From the NCBI RefSeq assembly GCF_009908285.1, contig NZ_JAAARM010000008.1, positions 124,001-188,000 on the forward strand: a stretch of 64,000 nt of DNA, given 5' to 3'. This DNA comes from Pseudomonas sp. Fl4BN1 (GTDB lineage Bacteria; Pseudomonadota; Gammaproteobacteria; Pseudomonadales; Pseudomonadaceae). Of this stretch, positions 8,985 through 17,563 are shown one piece after another. The position numbers and the translations under genes were made by a program. Under the pieces are notes generated by a model. It was not told where the DNA came from, ran no database searches, and saw only the letters and a list, made by a program, of their open reading frames with translations. Numbering within the stretch: the stretch's first letter is position 1; each line of letters starts with the position of its first letter.

Positions 8985-9720
8985 GTTTATTGCCCTTAAT
9001 ATACTTGTTTACGATTGCTTCTGGCTCACCATCTGCGATTATTTTTCCGTGATCCATCCAAATAACTCTGTTGCAGAGAGTTTTTACTAAGTTGTGATCA
9101 TGTGAAACCATTATCATTATATTGGCGTTGTTTATCATGTTGTGCATCCTTGCTCTTGCTTTAGTCAAAAACGCGGCATCGCCACCAGCAAAAATCTCAT
9201 CAAGTACTAATATGTCTGGATGCATCGCAGTAGCGAGAGAGAATGCTAGGCGCATATACATCCCTGTTGAGTAATATTTAACAGGAGTGTCAATGAATTT
9301 TTCAAGCTCAGCAAATGCTATTATTTCAGGTTCGATTTTTTTAATCTGAGATTTTGCGTATCCTAAAATTGAACCATTTAAATAAATATTTTCGCGTCCG
9401 GTAAACTCGGGATGAAAGCCAGCGCCAATTTCAATAAGAGGCGCAATTTTACCACTTACAGAAATTTTTCCGTTTTCCGGTTGGTATATTTTACATATGG
9501 CCTTTAATAGGGTGCTTTTACCGGCTCCATTATGGCCAATAATACCTACTCTTTCGCCTGAATTTATTCTGAAGGAAACCCCGTTAACGGCTGAAAATTT
9601 TGAATAACTTGGTTTTTGGTTTCTTTTTAGAATATGTGCAAAGTATTCTTTCAGTGATGGAGAGTGATTGTGATAAATTCGAAAATCGATATAAAGATTT
9701 TCTACGACTATGCTGGTCAT
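8977..9720 (-). CDS. wzt: Polysaccharide ABC exporter, ATP-binding subunit (Wzt/KpsT type)
   Basis: A 247-residue nucleotide-binding subunit. GHNGAGKSTLLKAI is the Walker A, KYYSTGMYMRLAFSLA the degenerate signature of the Wzt/TagH/KpsT subgroup, DILVLDEIFAGGDAAF the Walker B, and MIMVSHDHN the switch His. It powers export of a lipid-linked glycan across the inner membrane with the permease encoded 6 bases upstream. The protein stops after the ATPase fold: there is no C-terminal carbohydrate-binding domain as in E. coli O9a Wzt (over 400 residues). In known systems, lack of this domain goes with export that does not require a specific chain-end cap. Confidence 0.88.
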   Translation of the reverse strand: MTSIVVENLYIDFRIYHNHSPSLKEYFAHILKRNQKPSYSKFSAVNGVSFRINSGERVGIIGHNGAGKSTLLKAICKIYQPENGKISVSGKIAPLIEIGAGFHPEFTGRENIYLNGSILGYAKSQIKKIEPEIIAFAELEKFIDTPVKYYSTGMYMRLAFSLATAMHPDILVLDEIFAGGDAAFLTKARARMHNMINNANIMIMVSHDHNLVKTLCNRVIWMDHGKIIADGEPEAIVNKYIKGNKHD

Positions 9721-9726
9721 GATTAG

Positions 9727-10515
9727 TTATAACCTAAAGATTATTTTTTTCTCTTGTCGAGAAAAAACGAGAAGCCCACAGATCATCGATATCAGTGCTA
9801 AGCATAGTGCCTGTGTAACTATCTGGAGACTAGGTAGTGTAGCTTCATACAATGGTGCTCGGAATAGGTCAATGAATGGGTTGAATGGATTGAGGGCAAC
9901 AATCCATCCGATGGAACCAGTCAATAAGTCTTTCTTGTATAAGATTGGCGATAGAAAAAACATCCCTTGCATCGCGATGACCACAACATGTTGTATGTCA
10001 CGAAAGTAGACTGTCAAAACTGACATGATTAATGCGATACCAAACGCAAAGAAAAACAGTAATATGAAGGCAGCTGGAATAAAGAAAGCTGTCCAGGTTA
10101 AAGATCCTCCACTGATAATAACGATTGAAAATAGAGCAACAAAGGAGAGCGCGCTGTCGATAAGTAATGCAAAGCAAATGCTTGCGGGGAAAATGATTTT
10201 TGGCAGATATATTTTTCTGATCAAGCCTTCATTGCTTATGAAGGAAGAGCCAGCTTGCACTACTACCGAGTTAAAAAAAGTCCATGGAATCATTCCCGCA
10301 AATAGGAAGACCGCAAATGACTTCAGGTCGGACTTAAATAAAGTTGAGAACACAATAGCCATGATGGACATCATTAGTAGAGGATTGATCAATGTCCATA
10401 GGTATCCAAGTGTAGTGCGGCGATAACGTAGTATTAGTTGTTGGGTTACTAGTTGATAAAGTATATTTCGACTGTTTTTTAGTTCAAAAAATATCTCTGA
10501 GAGTCTAGATTTCAT
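9727..10515 (-). CDS. wzm: Polysaccharide ABC exporter, permease subunit (Wzm type)
   Basis: A 262-residue integral membrane protein of the ABC-2 polysaccharide exporter family. The N-terminal LRYRRTTLGYLWTLINPLL is the conserved entry to the first membrane helix, and about six hydrophobic segments follow (near residues 35-60, 65-85, 105-135, 140-170, 175-195, 230-250). It forms a channel with Wzt for undecaprenol-linked polysaccharide, so this locus uses the ABC-transporter route, not Wzx/Wzy. It is the first gene of the minus-strand cluster; AAGGA lies 12 bases before the ATG. The long AT-rich region upstream should hold the operon promoter. Confidence 0.88.
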   Translation of the reverse strand: MKSRLSEIFFELKNSRNILYQLVTQQLILRYRRTTLGYLWTLINPLLMMSIMAIVFSTLFKSDLKSFAVFLFAGMIPWTFFNSVVVQAGSSFISNEGLIRKIYLPKIIFPASICFALLIDSALSFVALFSIVIISGGSLTWTAFFIPAAFILLFFFAFGIALIMSVLTVYFRDIQHVVVIAMQGMFFLSPILYKKDLLTGSIGWIVALNPFNPFIDLFRAPLYEATLPSLQIVTQALCLALISMICGLLVFSRQEKKIIFRL

Positions 10516-10702
10516 CGCGATTTTATTTCCTTAAAAGTACATGCTACAATATGTAGAGGAGAATTCAATGTGGCTGTATCTTTGATTCTCAAGTCTACTT
10601 TATAAAGAGCTAAGATTTATTAAAGAACTCAGATCTACGTTGTGCCGCTGTAGAAACGTTGTGATTTTATTACTCTTGCCATTAATGTTTCTTACTTTAA
10701 AG

Positions 10703-10726
10703 GAGCCCATAGATTTTGATGGGCTC
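10703..10726. other. Perfect 8-bp stem hairpin upstream of wzm
   Basis: GAGCCCAT and ATGGGCTC form a perfect 8-base stem around an 8-base loop. On the minus strand the stem is followed by CTTTAAAG, too weak for a confident intrinsic terminator. It could shape the leader RNA of the polysaccharide operon. Confidence 0.45.
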
Positions 10727-10767
10727 TGATCACTGGCAGCTCGGAAGGCATGTGTAAAATCTCTGAG

Positions 10768-10810
10768 TAATGATGAGTCACTATAATCTTCTTTGAGAGA
10801 CTCGTCATTA
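10768..10810. other. 12-base inverted repeat in the wzm leader region
   Basis: TAATGATGAGTC (10768-10779) and GACTCGTCATTA (10799-10810) pair over 12 bases with one G-U position and a 19-base spacer. This could be a regulator-binding dyad or an RNA stem; no family can be named. Confidence 0.45.
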
Positions 10811-11840
10811 TAGATACTTACGACGGCATGGTTGAGCGCGGTGTTTTGTGGTGCTTCACCACTCTTCGCTCATGAGCTTTCATGGCCTCTGTAGCTGGCA
10901 GCAGTAAACTTTGAGCATTTCGGTTTGGTGCGGGTGGCTTTCCTTTGATTATATGGCTTTCTGCTAGATGATTGCGTATATGTGGCTTGAATCAACTGGG
11001 TATTTTTTACGAATAAAACACAAAATGTATTATTTTCTTTTTCTGGTAATAATGGCTAATTGATGCCTTCCGGTTTGCTGCATTCATATTGCAGTGTGAG
11101 CTCCGCATGGCAATAACTCAAAGCTGAGGCGGAGCGCATAGATGCGTGATCTTTCCTTGGGCATAGCTAATTTCTCTGTAACTCATAAGAAGATTCTCGA
11201 GGACGCAAGAAGCACTTCCTAGTGCTGGCCTTTCTTTGGATTTGTACAGTATTAAGCTTCAAAATCAATAGCATCATGAGTATTTCCTTGAACCCAAGGC
11301 AAGTCAAGATGGCCTTATAGTGGCTCTCTGGGTGTCTCGTATCATTCTCTTGTTATGTTCTCATATATCAAAATGCTCTATAAAATCCGACTGTCGTGCT
11401 CAGTTGCTACAGCCGTGCTCTAACTCTATCCACGAGAGCCCCTGTGCACGGGCCTTATCTCTGAAATTCCCAATCGTTGATCGCTGTATTTTCTTGCCAA
11501 AAATGTCAAGAATTTTTAATTAGATGGTTAACGCTATCGACCTTCTGATGAGAGTACAGGTGGAAGGAGAGCGAAAGCTTATCTGGTAAGCCCTTGACGA
11601 CGTTTCGGTGCAAAAAAACGACACGATCTAAGCGCCGTTGTCTGTTCGTGCCTCGGGAAAGCTTAAACCGCACCGTCCCGGAATAATAGATTGCTCTGGT
11701 GTCTTCGCACGCTTCAAGCACCTTATGGAGTATTGAGTGGAGATTTGAGCGTGAGCGTTTCCTCCGTCTGGAAAAGATACCAAACGCAAGGGGCCAATAG
11801 GTTGTAGGTTTTTTATACGCGAAGGGATTATTTTTGTGAA

Positions 11841-11867
11841 ATTAAAAAGCCGGCTTGTGGCCGGCTT
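11841..11867 (-). terminator. Intrinsic terminator-like hairpin, minus strand
   Basis: A perfect 8-base stem AAGCCGGC/GCCGGCTT with a 5-base loop is flanked on its left by an A-rich tract, so a minus-strand transcript would read the stem followed by TTTTTAATTT. No gene reading into it from the right is certain; it follows a start-less open frame. Confidence 0.55.
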
Positions 11868-12145
11868 CTCGGGGACTGGCTTGGTTCATTTTTGGTAAAC
11901 CGCACCAGCCTTCAAAACGTACACCCAGCTCTTGCGGCTGGCTGTGGGACTGGGCGAGAAAATCATCCGCTTCGTCGGGCGATCTGACCGCAGGGAGGGT
12001 CGATGCGCAAATGTGGGGCGCAGCATACGCATTTTTGTCGGGAATTCCCAGTGCGAAGCGCGATCCAGAGGCTTTGAAGCGGCAGAAAGTGCGGGGAATT
12101 TGTTGCTGGATGCGTGAGGTTCGCTGGCAAGCCGGCTCCTACGGT
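11868..12145 (-). other. Open frame without a start codon, possible gene remnant
   Basis: On the minus strand one frame is open from just after a TAG near 12137 to a stop at the hairpin near 11846 (about 97 codons), including the stretches ALGIPDKNAYAAPHICAS and ELGVRFEGWCGLPKMNQ. No ATG lies early in the frame and no ribosome binding site is visible. It begins inside a REP-like sequence. It may be a remnant or a chance frame; I recognise no protein family. Confidence 0.25.
12119..12144. repeat. REP-like sequence
   Basis: TTCGCTGGCAAGCCGGCTCC followed by TACGG resembles the repetitive extragenic palindromes common between genes of fluorescent pseudomonads. Similar core sequences recur in this window near 29.06 and 56.23 kb. 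Confidence 0.5.
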
Positions 12146-12167
12146 AAAGGGTGAAAGCTGCAGGAAC

Positions 12168-12197
12168 AAAAAAGCCCCGATCACTCGGGGCTTTTTC
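12168..12197 (-). terminator. Intrinsic terminator of ppa
   Basis: AGCCCCGA/TCGGGGCT forms an 8-base stem with a 4-base TCAC loop, flanked by A6 on the left and T5 on the right, so it works in both directions. It lies 35 bases past the ppa stop. Confidence 0.85.
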
Positions 12198-12231
12198 TTG
12201 AAGCTTGTTGCTCGAAGCTTACCGCTGCTGC

Positions 12232-12759
12232 TTAGCCTTTATAGGCGGCAACCGACTTCAGGATCTCGGCGCGGGCTGCATCGGCATTGCCCCAACCGTC
12301 GATCTTCACCCACTTGCCTTTTTCGAGGTCTTTGTAGTTCTCGAAGAAGTGCTTGATCTGTTCCAGCAGCAGTGGCGGCAGGTCGGTGTATTCCTTCACG
12401 TCGACGTACAGCTGGGACAGCTTGTCGTGTGGTACCGCGATCACTTTGGCATCGCCGCCGCCGTCGTCGGTCATGTTCAGGATACCCACTGGACGGGCGC
12501 GGATTACTGAGCCTGGAGTCACTGGGTAAGGGGTCACGACCAGCACGTCGAGGGGGTCGCCGTCGTCAGCCAGGGTGTTGGGGATGAAGCCGTAGTTGGC
12601 CGGGTAGAACATTGGGGTGGCCATGAAACGGTCAACGAACAGGCAATCGCTGTCTTTGTCGATTTCGTACTTGATCGGCGCGTGGTTGGCCGGGATTTCG
12701 ATAGCGACGTAGATGTCGTTCGGCAGGTCTTTGCCCGCCGGAATCTTGCTGTAGCTCAT
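12232..12759 (-). CDS. ppa: Inorganic pyrophosphatase, family I
   Basis: A 175-residue soluble enzyme, the standard length for bacterial family I pyrophosphatases. It hydrolyses pyrophosphate from biosynthesis to two phosphates with Mg2+. Seen: [43 protein letters not shown] with the metal-binding Asp cluster of the D-x-D-P-x-D signature, and [20 protein letters not shown]. It appears monocistronic: a TATAAT box lies about 60 bases upstream and a strong hairpin terminator downstream. It sits at the border between the polysaccharide locus and core genes. Confidence 0.96.
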   Translation of the reverse strand: MSYSKIPAGKDLPNDIYVAIEIPANHAPIKYEIDKDSDCLFVDRFMATPMFYPANYGFIPNTLADDGDPLDVLVVTPYPVTPGSVIRARPVGILNMTDDGGGDAKVIAVPHDKLSQLYVDVKEYTDLPPLLLEQIKHFFENYKDLEKGKWVKIDGWGNADAARAEILKSVAAYKG

Positions 12760-12820
12760 TGGGCGTTGCCCCCGTTAGTTGACCAAATGACTTGGCCGGA
12801 TTGACCAAAAAGTGGCGGCG

Positions 12821-12826
12821 ATTATA
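12821..12826 (-). promoter_or_regulatory. Candidate -10 box of ppa
   Basis: The minus strand reads TATAAT here, placing transcription start near 12814 and a leader of about 55 bases before the ppa ATG. A good -35 hexamer is not evident at 16-18 bases (best is TAGCAT), so the call rests on the -10 alone. Confidence 0.4.
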
Positions 12827-12997
12827 GACACACTCCGCTACCGATGCTACGTGCCAAGGGTCGTAGGACCTTGGTTGTACTGTCTTGCAGGCGTGTTCGG
12901 CCTGGCTGCGCGACCGGCGGTTTTGCCATCGGTCGGCAGGCGGGTAGTTGTCGTGTAACCCACCTTCAGAAGAACAACGTAATCGCGCGACAGGACA

Positions 12998-13810
12998 TTA
13001 GTGGTGCGTTTGATAGACCGGATCTTCAGTTTGAAGTTGCTGCAATCGGGCCAATGGATTCTGCCGATAAAACAGCCGCAGCTGTGCATAGACTTTCGGA
13101 TAAGCCGCTACCAGCAAATCCGGGGCGCTGAAGAAGTATTCGCTGGTGACGGCGAAGAATTCGGCCGGGTTTTCTGCTGCGTAGGGATCTATGGCGGTTT
13201 CTGCATCCGGGTCATGGTCGAGCTGACGATTGAGGTCGTCGTAGGCGCTCTGCATCACCTGGGCCCAATCGCTGACGCGCATGTCACTGTGTAATGGCGG
13301 CAGGCCATTGGCGTCGCCGTTGAGCATGTCCAGTTTGTGGGCCAGTTCGTGGATCACCAGGTTGTAGGCTTCCCAGCCGCCGCTGGCCAGGACTCCAGGC
13401 CAGGCGAGGATGATCGGGCCTTGTTGCCAGGCTTCGCCGCTGTGCTCGCCGTTCCATTCGTGTTCGATGCCGCTGGCATCGCGATGGCGCTGGGGGCTGA
13501 GGAAGTCGTCGGGGTAGAGGATGATTTCATGAAAGCCCTGATACCAGTTCAGGTCTCCCAGGTGCAGCAGTGGCAATTGCGCCTGGGCCGCCAGCAGCAG
13601 GCGTTGTTCCTGATGCAGTTCGACCCCGGGCAAGGCGGTGAGGTGCTTGTCATCGAGAAACAGCACGCTGGCTTCCCGCAGCCACTGGTCCTCGGCAGCG
13701 CTGATGCCGTCGAGGAAGGGCAGGTGCTGGCGCACCCGCTGCCAGGTTTCATCGCTGACCGGATGCTTGGCCAGCCGGCGCTTGCGGCGCCAATTGCTGA
13801 GGGACCACAT
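12998..13810 (-). CDS. mtfA: MtfA-type zinc-dependent peptidase (M90 family)
   Basis: A 270-residue protein of the DUF980/MtfA family. The zinc site VIHELAHKLDM (HExxH) is near residue 150, with a downstream ENPAEFFAVTSEYFF supplying the third ligand region. In E. coli MtfA binds the repressor Mlc and has aminopeptidase activity; the role in pseudomonads is less clear, so the name marks family only. The N terminus is basic (NWRRKRRLAKHPV) with no signal peptide, so it is probably cytosolic. It starts 5 bases after the stop of the DedA gene, hence co-transcribed. Confidence 0.85.
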   Translation of the reverse strand: MWSLSNWRRKRRLAKHPVSDETWQRVRQHLPFLDGISAAEDQWLREASVLFLDDKHLTALPGVELHQEQRLLLAAQAQLPLLHLGDLNWYQGFHEIILYPDDFLSPQRHRDASGIEHEWNGEHSGEAWQQGPIILAWPGVLASGGWEAYNLVIHELAHKLDMLNGDANGLPPLHSDMRVSDWAQVMQSAYDDLNRQLDHDPDAETAIDPYAAENPAEFFAVTSEYFFSAPDLLVAAYPKVYAQLRLFYRQNPLARLQQLQTEDPVYQTHH

Positions 13811-13815
13811 GCCGT

Positions 13816-14472
13816 TTAGCGGTTTTCGGCTTTTTCAGCGCTGCGACCGAAGCGGCTGCGCAATACGCCAATGATCATCGGTACCAGGGACAACAGGATG
13901 ATGGCCACCACCAGCAGCGAGAGGTTCTTCTTGATGAACGGGACGTTACCGAAGAAGTAACCCAGGGTCACCAGGCCGCCGACCCAGAGGATAGTGCCAA
14001 CCACACTGAAGGTGAAGAAGCGCGGATAGGGCATTCGGGCCACACCGGCGACGAAGGGTGCGAAGGTACGGATGATTGGCAGGAAGCGCGCCAGGGTCAC
14101 GGTCTTGCCACCGTGCTTTTCATAGAATTCGTGGGTTTTTTCCAGGTAGTCGCGGCGGAAGATCTTCGAGTTGGGGTTGCTGAACAGGCGTTCTCCTGCC
14201 GTTCGTCCAATCACGTAGTTGGTGCTGTCGCCAAGGATCGCCGCCAGCATCAGCAAGCCGCCCAGTAGCACCGGATCCATGCCGCCGCCTGCCGCTACCG
14301 CACCGGCAATGAACAGCAAGGAGTCGCCGGGAAGAAACGGTGTCACCACCAGGCCGGTTTCACAGAAAATCACCAGAAACAGGATGGCGTAGATCCATGG
14401 CCCGTAATTGTTCACCAACATGTCGAGATAAACGTCGAGATGAAGGATTAAGTCGATCGGGTTGAAATCCAT
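13816..14472 (-). CDS. DedA family inner-membrane protein
   Basis: A 218-residue polytopic membrane protein of the DedA (SNARE-associated/VTT) family. Hallmarks are [22 protein letters not shown] in the re-entrant loop, [12 protein letters not shown], and [16 protein letters not shown] with the essential Arg residues. DedA proteins act in phospholipid and undecaprenyl-phosphate recycling and envelope homeostasis. A second DedA domain occurs in this window fused to a phosphatase (33941-35257). It is followed by the mtfA-like gene at 5 bases and preceded by a 244-base gap. Confidence 0.9.
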   Translation of the reverse strand: MDFNPIDLILHLDVYLDMLVNNYGPWIYAILFLVIFCETGLVVTPFLPGDSLLFIAGAVAAGGGMDPVLLGGLLMLAAILGDSTNYVIGRTAGERLFSNPNSKIFRRDYLEKTHEFYEKHGGKTVTLARFLPIIRTFAPFVAGVARMPYPRFFTFSVVGTILWVGGLVTLGYFFGNVPFIKKNLSLLVVAIILLSLVPMIIGVLRSRFGRSAEKAENR

Positions 14473-14681
14473 TGGGGCACCTGTGGTGACAGCCTGACTC
14501 GACAGGCCTGTGCGATAGCTCGGGGCAAGGGACTACAGGGATATGTAGCTTCTCTTACGATCCGAAAAGGTCGGCATTATAAAGGCTGGTAGGTGAAATG
14601 CGTGTTCAGATTGTAGCGGGGCATTTCGGCTTGAGAGATCGCCGATAGATGGTACAGAGGGCCGTCACAGAAAGGCCGGAA

Positions 14682-14709
14682 ATGACAAAGCGGCCCTGAG
14701 GCCGCGGTC
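14682..14709 (-). terminator. Intrinsic terminator of the GNAT gene
   Basis: On the minus strand GCGGCC-TCAG-GGCCGC (stem of six G/C pairs) is followed by TTTGTCATTT, starting 11 bases past the stop of the acetyltransferase gene. Confidence 0.75.
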
Positions 14710-14716
14710 TGTCGGG

Positions 14717-15175
14717 TCAGTCGTCGCTGAGGGGCAAGACGTAGTTCTTGAACTCGGTGTCTTCGCGAAAACCGATGGACTCATAGGTTTTTCGCGCCAC
14801 TTCGTTGTTGCTACTAGTGGACACTCGCAAACGAACGGCGTTGGTGTCCTTGGCCATCTTCTTCGCGGTGCGCATCAGGTTGTCGGCCACCAACTGGCGG
14901 CGAGCGTCTTCGGCGACATAGATGTCGTTGAGAATCCATACGCGCTTGAGGGACAGGGAAGAGAAGCTTGGGTACAGCTGGCAAAAGCCCAGTAGTTTGT
15001 TGTTGTCATCATCGGCCAGGGCCAGGTAAATCACCGATTCCTTGCGGCGCAAACGCTTTTCCAGAAAGCTCCGGGACGAGTCCGGATAGGGCAGGGCGCC
15101 ATAGAATTCGCGGTATTTGACGAATAGCGGGGTCAACAGATCCAGGTGCTCGAGGGTTGCTTGAGTAATCCGCAT
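14717..15175 (-). CDS. GNAT family N-acetyltransferase
   Basis: A 152-residue single-domain GNAT protein. The start RITQATLEHLDLLTPLFVKY, the strand pair LLGFCQLYPSF and RVWILNDIYVAEDARRQ (with the acetyl-CoA pyrophosphate loop), and NNEVARKTYESIGF near the C terminus fit the fold. Acceptor unknown. The ATG at 15175 is chosen over an in-frame one 93 bases upstream because the family starts at this strand and the longer version adds an unrelated low-complexity leader. It lies 106 bases past eutC on the same strand, so read-through from the ethanolamine operon is possible, and it ends in its own terminator. Confidence 0.82.
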   Translation of the reverse strand: MRITQATLEHLDLLTPLFVKYREFYGALPYPDSSRSFLEKRLRRKESVIYLALADDDNNKLLGFCQLYPSFSSLSLKRVWILNDIYVAEDARRQLVADNLMRTAKKMAKDTNAVRLRVSTSSNNEVARKTYESIGFREDTEFKNYVLPLSDD

Positions 15176-15281
15176 GGTGGCTCTCAACTTCAAGTGGATG
15201 TGACGGCGCGGGGTGGATGACTCGGGCAGCCGTGTTCCGATGCTGCCCAAAGCGGCGAAAAAGCGCAATCGTCTCGCAAAA

Positions 15282-16106
15282 TCACGTTTGAGGTGGACCC
15301 AGGAGGAAGTTGCCCTTCATATCCGCAGGCGAGTCGCTGTCCAGTGTCTGGATTTGTGCTTCGTCCTTGAGGTTCACCCCCGATAATTGCCGGCGGCAGG
15401 CTTCGCGCATGAGGTACAGCAGGCGGTGGGCGGCCATGCCGTAGCTCAGACCTTCCAGGCGCACATTGGAGATGCAGTTGCGATAGGCGTCGGTAAGGCC
15501 GACTTTTGGCTGGTAGGTGAAGTACAGCCCCAGGCTGTCAGGGGAACTGAGACCAGGGCGTTCGCCGATCAGGATCACGGTCATTTTTGCGCCCAGCAGT
15601 TGGCCTACCTCGTCGGCCACCGCTACTCGGCCTTGTTCCACCAGGACTACTGGCGACAACGACCAGCCTTCAGCGGCGGTCTGCTCTTCCATGCGCGCCA
15701 GAAACGGCAAGGTATGGCGATGCACCGCCAGGGCCGAAAGGCCGTCGGCCACCACCACTGCCAGGTCCACGCCGCCGGGATGGGCGCTGGCGTAGTCACG
15801 CAGAGCCTGTGCCGACGTGTCACTGAGTCGGCGCCCCAGATCAGGGCGTTGCAGGTAGCTGTGGCGATCGCTGGCGGCGCTGTGCAGCAGCAGGCTGTCA
15901 CGGCCGCGTTCCGCCAATTGCGTGCTAAGTCCGGCATGGTCGAAGGGCAGGTGCACGGCGTCCCGGGCTTGGGCGTGGGCGTACTGGAAGTCCAGTTGGG
16001 CGCCGGTCGGCAGGCTGGTGCCGGTGCGGCCCAGGGCAATGCGCGCTGGGGTCAGGCGGCGCAGTTCCAGCCAGGGGTTTTGCGAATCGGTCGGGTGTTT
16101 TTGCAT
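15282..16106 (-). CDS. eutC: Ethanolamine ammonia-lyase, small subunit
   Basis: A 274-residue beta subunit of adenosylcobalamin-dependent ethanolamine ammonia-lyase (ethanolamine to acetaldehyde plus ammonia). Family features: [68 protein letters not shown] and [19 protein letters not shown]. With EutB it holds the cobalamin between the subunits. ATG 16106 has AAGGAG 7 bases upstream; an in-frame upstream ATG at 16220 would run deep into eutB. The gap to eutB is 11 bases. A fused EutBC protein is encoded two genes upstream, so the operon carries two enzymes of this family. Confidence 0.95.
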   Translation of the reverse strand: MQKHPTDSQNPWLELRRLTPARIALGRTGTSLPTGAQLDFQYAHAQARDAVHLPFDHAGLSTQLAERGRDSLLLHSAASDRHSYLQRPDLGRRLSDTSAQALRDYASAHPGGVDLAVVVADGLSALAVHRHTLPFLARMEEQTAAEGWSLSPVVLVEQGRVAVADEVGQLLGAKMTVILIGERPGLSSPDSLGLYFTYQPKVGLTDAYRNCISNVRLEGLSYGMAAHRLLYLMREACRRQLSGVNLKDEAQIQTLDSDSPADMKGNFLLGPPQT

Positions 16107-16117
16107 GAGCCTGCTCC

Positions 16118-17512
16118 TTATCCCAGCTGTGCCAGTGCCTGGCGGAAAGCCGGCGGCAGATTGTTGCCGAAATGCACCTTGCCGTCGGCCTGGGTGAAGA
16201 TCCCGGTCCTGGCCAGCCATTGCTCGAATTCGGGAGCAGGTTTCAGGCCAAGGGTCTGGCGAGCGTAGAGCGCGTCGTGGAAGGAGGTGGTCTGGTAGTT
16301 GAGCATGATGTCGTCGGAACCCGGGATGCCCATGATGAAGTTGATCCCGGCCACCCCCAGCAGGGTCAGCAAGGTATCCATGTCGTCCTGGTCGGCCTCG
16401 GCGTGGTTGGTGTAGCAGATGTCGCAGCCCATGGGTACGCCCAGCAGCTTGCCGCAGAAGTGGTCTTCCAGGCCGGCGCGGATGATCTGCTTGCCGTTGT
16501 ACAGATACTCGGGGCCGATGAAGCCGACCACGGTGTTCACCAGAAAAGGCTTGAAGTGCCGAGCCACCGCATAGGCGCGGGTTTCACAGGTCTGTTGGTC
16601 GATGCCGAAGTGCGCGTTGGCCGACAGGGCACTGCCTTGGCCGGTTTCGAAGTACATCAGGTTGTTGCCCAGGGTGCCGCGGTTCAGGCTCAGGCCCGCT
16701 TCGTAACCTTCCTTGAGCACGTTGAGGTTGATGCCGAAGCTGGCGTTGGCCGCTTCGGTGCCGGCAATCGACTGGAACACCAGGTCCAGAGGCACGCCAC
16801 GGTTGATCGCCTCGATCGAGGTGGTGACGTGGGTCAGCACGCAGGCCTGGGTCGGGATCTCGTAGCGCTGGATAATGGCGTCGAGCATTTCCAGCATGGC
16901 GCAGATCGAGGCGATGCTGTCGGTAGCCGGGTTGATGCCGATCATGGCGTCGCCGTTGCCGTACAGCAGGCCGTCGAGAATGCTCGCGGCGATGCCCGCC
17001 GGTTCGTCGGTGGGATGGTTGGGCTGCAGGCGGGTGGAGAGCCGCCCGCGCAGGCCCATGGTGCCGCGGAACTGGGTCACCACGCGGATCTTTTGCGCCA
17101 CCAGCACCAAGTCCTGCACCCGCATGATCTTCGATACCGCAGCGGCCATTTCCGGCGTCAGGCCCGGGGCCAGCTCCCGTAGGCTCTGCTCGTCGGCCGC
17201 GTCGCTGAGCAACCAGTCGCGAAAGCCGCCAACCGTGAGATGGCTGACGGTCGCGAAGGCACTTTTGTCATGGCTGTCGATGATCAGCCGGGTGACTTCG
17301 TCGGACTCGTAGGGGATCAGCACTTCCTCGAGAAAGTGCTTGAGGGGGATATCCGCCAGAGTCATCTGCGCAGCGACTCGCTCGCCGTCGTTGAGGGCGG
17401 CGACCCCGGCCAGAAAGTCTCCGGAGCGGGCCGGACTGGCCTTGGCCATGACTTCCTTGAGGCTGTCGAAGCGATAGGTCTGAGAACCTACGCTGTGGGA
17501 AAATTGGGCCAT
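16118..17512 (-). CDS. eutB: Ethanolamine ammonia-lyase, large subunit
   Basis: A 464-residue alpha subunit, close to the E. coli length. It keeps the substrate-binding residues of the E. coli enzyme shifted by one: R161 and Q163 in [13 protein letters not shown]194 in GINPATD, E288 in YFETGQGS, F330 in VVGFIGPE, D363 in [12 protein letters not shown] and M393 in [12 protein letters not shown]. It should therefore be a competent ethanolamine ammonia-lyase with EutC. GGAG lies 7 bases before the ATG. It follows the fused EutBC gene by 51 bases on the same strand. No carboxysome-like shell gene is nearby, so the acetaldehyde is likely handled in the cytosol by the dehydrogenase encoded at 22719-24239. 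Confidence 0.96.
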   Translation of the reverse strand: MAQFSHSVGSQTYRFDSLKEVMAKASPARSGDFLAGVAALNDGERVAAQMTLADIPLKHFLEEVLIPYESDEVTRLIIDSHDKSAFATVSHLTVGGFRDWLLSDAADEQSLRELAPGLTPEMAAAVSKIMRVQDLVLVAQKIRVVTQFRGTMGLRGRLSTRLQPNHPTDEPAGIAASILDGLLYGNGDAMIGINPATDSIASICAMLEMLDAIIQRYEIPTQACVLTHVTTSIEAINRGVPLDLVFQSIAGTEAANASFGINLNVLKEGYEAGLSLNRGTLGNNLMYFETGQGSALSANAHFGIDQQTCETRAYAVARHFKPFLVNTVVGFIGPEYLYNGKQIIRAGLEDHFCGKLLGVPMGCDICYTNHAEADQDDMDTLLTLLGVAGINFIMGIPGSDDIMLNYQTTSFHDALYARQTLGLKPAPEFEQWLARTGIFTQADGKVHFGNNLPPAFRQALAQLG

Positions 17513-17563
17513 CTCAGTCTCCGTTTCAACGATGTAGGGGCGTTGCCGAATGCTGGCGGATCA

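Larger units (their letters stand above)
10516..11840. other. AT-rich intergenic region without a supported gene
   Basis: About 1.3 kb between wzm and a terminator-like hairpin. Base composition stays AT-rich like the glycan cluster, then turns GC-rich past about 11.85 kb. Only short open frames occur (67 codons at 11320-11523 plus, 71 codons at 11506-11721 minus), neither with a recognisable domain or convincing ribosome binding site. It holds two inverted repeats listed separately. I searched by eye for the JUMPstart/ops element and saw no good match. It is likely the promoter and leader of the polysaccharide operon and possibly decayed DNA. Confidence 0.55.

Noticed and set aside
11320..11721. 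Two short frames (67 and 71 codons) in the AT-rich gap
   Set aside because: No domain, no good ribosome binding site, and composition offers no support.
10516..11840. JUMPstart/ops antitermination element
   Set aside because: CTGTAGCTGGCAGC near 10894 looked faintly similar but lacks the GGCGGTAGC core and is on the wrong strand for wzm.
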